From positions 1 through 22,004 of IMG/VR virus record IMGVR_UViG_3300044612_001186: DNA of 22,004 nt; one strand, 5' to 3'. The position numbers were made by a program, and so were the translations under genes. Of the stretch, positions 21,921 to 22,004 are shown in pieces; the first letter of the stretch is position 1; each line of letters starts with the position of its first letter. The notes under the pieces are model-generated. The model saw only the letters and a program-made list of their open reading frames with translations, did not search any database and was not told the DNA's origin. The stretch is from a virus.

Positions 21921-21967
21921 GGAAAGCCGGGAGGGCCGGCCGGGGCAACTGCGCGCGCTGCGCGCGG

Positions 21968-22004
21968 TTATAAGTCTAGCAGCTCGACCAGCAGCGCGGC
22001 CACG
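21968..22004 (-). CDS. C-terminal end of a gene entering from the right
   Basis: On the minus strand, one frame is open from the window edge to a TAA at 21968-21970, encoding only VAALLVELLDL. The strong leftward terminator starts about 48 bases after this stop, which supports a leftward gene ending here. Eleven residues are too few to identify it, and another minus frame is also open at the edge, so the frame choice is uncertain. Confidence 0.4.
   Translation of the reverse strand, partial: VAALLVELLDL

Larger units (their letters stand above)
21506..21967. other. Non-coding repeat-rich region, candidate replication origin
   Basis: These 462 bases hold no credible gene. Open frames here are by-products of extreme GC content and repeats. 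Contents in order: four iteron-like repeats (21508-21606), a GC-rich degenerate tandem array (about 21640-21885), and a leftward terminator (21890-21920). A 10-bp stem hairpin, AACTGCGCGC (21947-21956) with GCGCGCGGTT (21960-21969), overlaps the stop of the gene entering from the right. Placement beside a primase-helicase gene is typical of phage and plasmid origins. The function is not proven. Confidence 0.5.

Overview
The window is part of the genome of a tailed double-stranded DNA phage. It has a P22-like (podovirus-type) virion and its own replication machinery. It starts in the last 33 codons of a major capsid gene and ends just inside an oncoming leftward gene. GC content is high, genes overlap by 1-4 bases, and Shine-Dalgarno sites of the AGGAGG type are common. 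That fits a high-GC Gram-negative host, and gene style and gene set suggest a freshwater betaproteobacterium, but this is inference. No integrase, prophage repressor gene, tRNA or CRISPR array is visible. Terminase and portal would lie upstream of the window.

Region 1 (1-9933, rightward) is the virion module. In order: capsid protein C-terminus; two small beta-rich proteins, each followed by an intrinsic-terminator-like hairpin; a 78-residue protein with an Arg-rich tail; P22 gp4-like and gp10-like head-completion/tail-accessory proteins; a fibre-like protein carrying an apparently inserted module; a small unknown; a cupin-fold protein; then three candidate DNA-ejection (internal virion) proteins. 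One of these contains three tandem repeats of exactly 87 residues.

Region 2 (9936-10980, rightward) is the lysis module: an XhlA-like one-TM protein, an M15-family peptidase (endolysin) and a 3TM-type holin. It meets the leftward genes tail to tail, only 8 bp apart, with a small hairpin covering both stop codons.

Region 3 (10989-14875, leftward) is an early operon: VRR-NUC nuclease, a 105-residue unknown, an SNF2-like helicase, four small helical proteins, a conserved 209-residue unknown, a 36-residue Pro-rich microprotein and a 160-residue unknown.

Region 4 (14876-14966) is a divergent control region. The two promoters have overlapping -35 boxes and a near-perfect 17-bp dyad sits on them, which looks like a repressor or activator switch point.

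Region 5 (14967-21505, rightward) is the replication module: a Cas4-like PD-(D/E)XK nuclease with four cysteines (DUF2800 family), a putative single-strand-binding partner, a terminator/attenuator, a 61-residue protein ending in a QLxLxL sliding-clamp-binding-like motif, a 73-residue unknown, a family A DNA polymerase with 3'-5' exonuclease, and a primase-helicase with an SF3-type ATPase.

Region 6 (21506-22004) is non-coding and rich in repeats. Four 22-bp iteron-like repeats form a 54-bp higher-order unit. A very GC-rich degenerate tandem repeat follows, then a strong leftward terminator serving the gene that enters from the right. Placed next to the primase-helicase, this is the best candidate for a replication origin.
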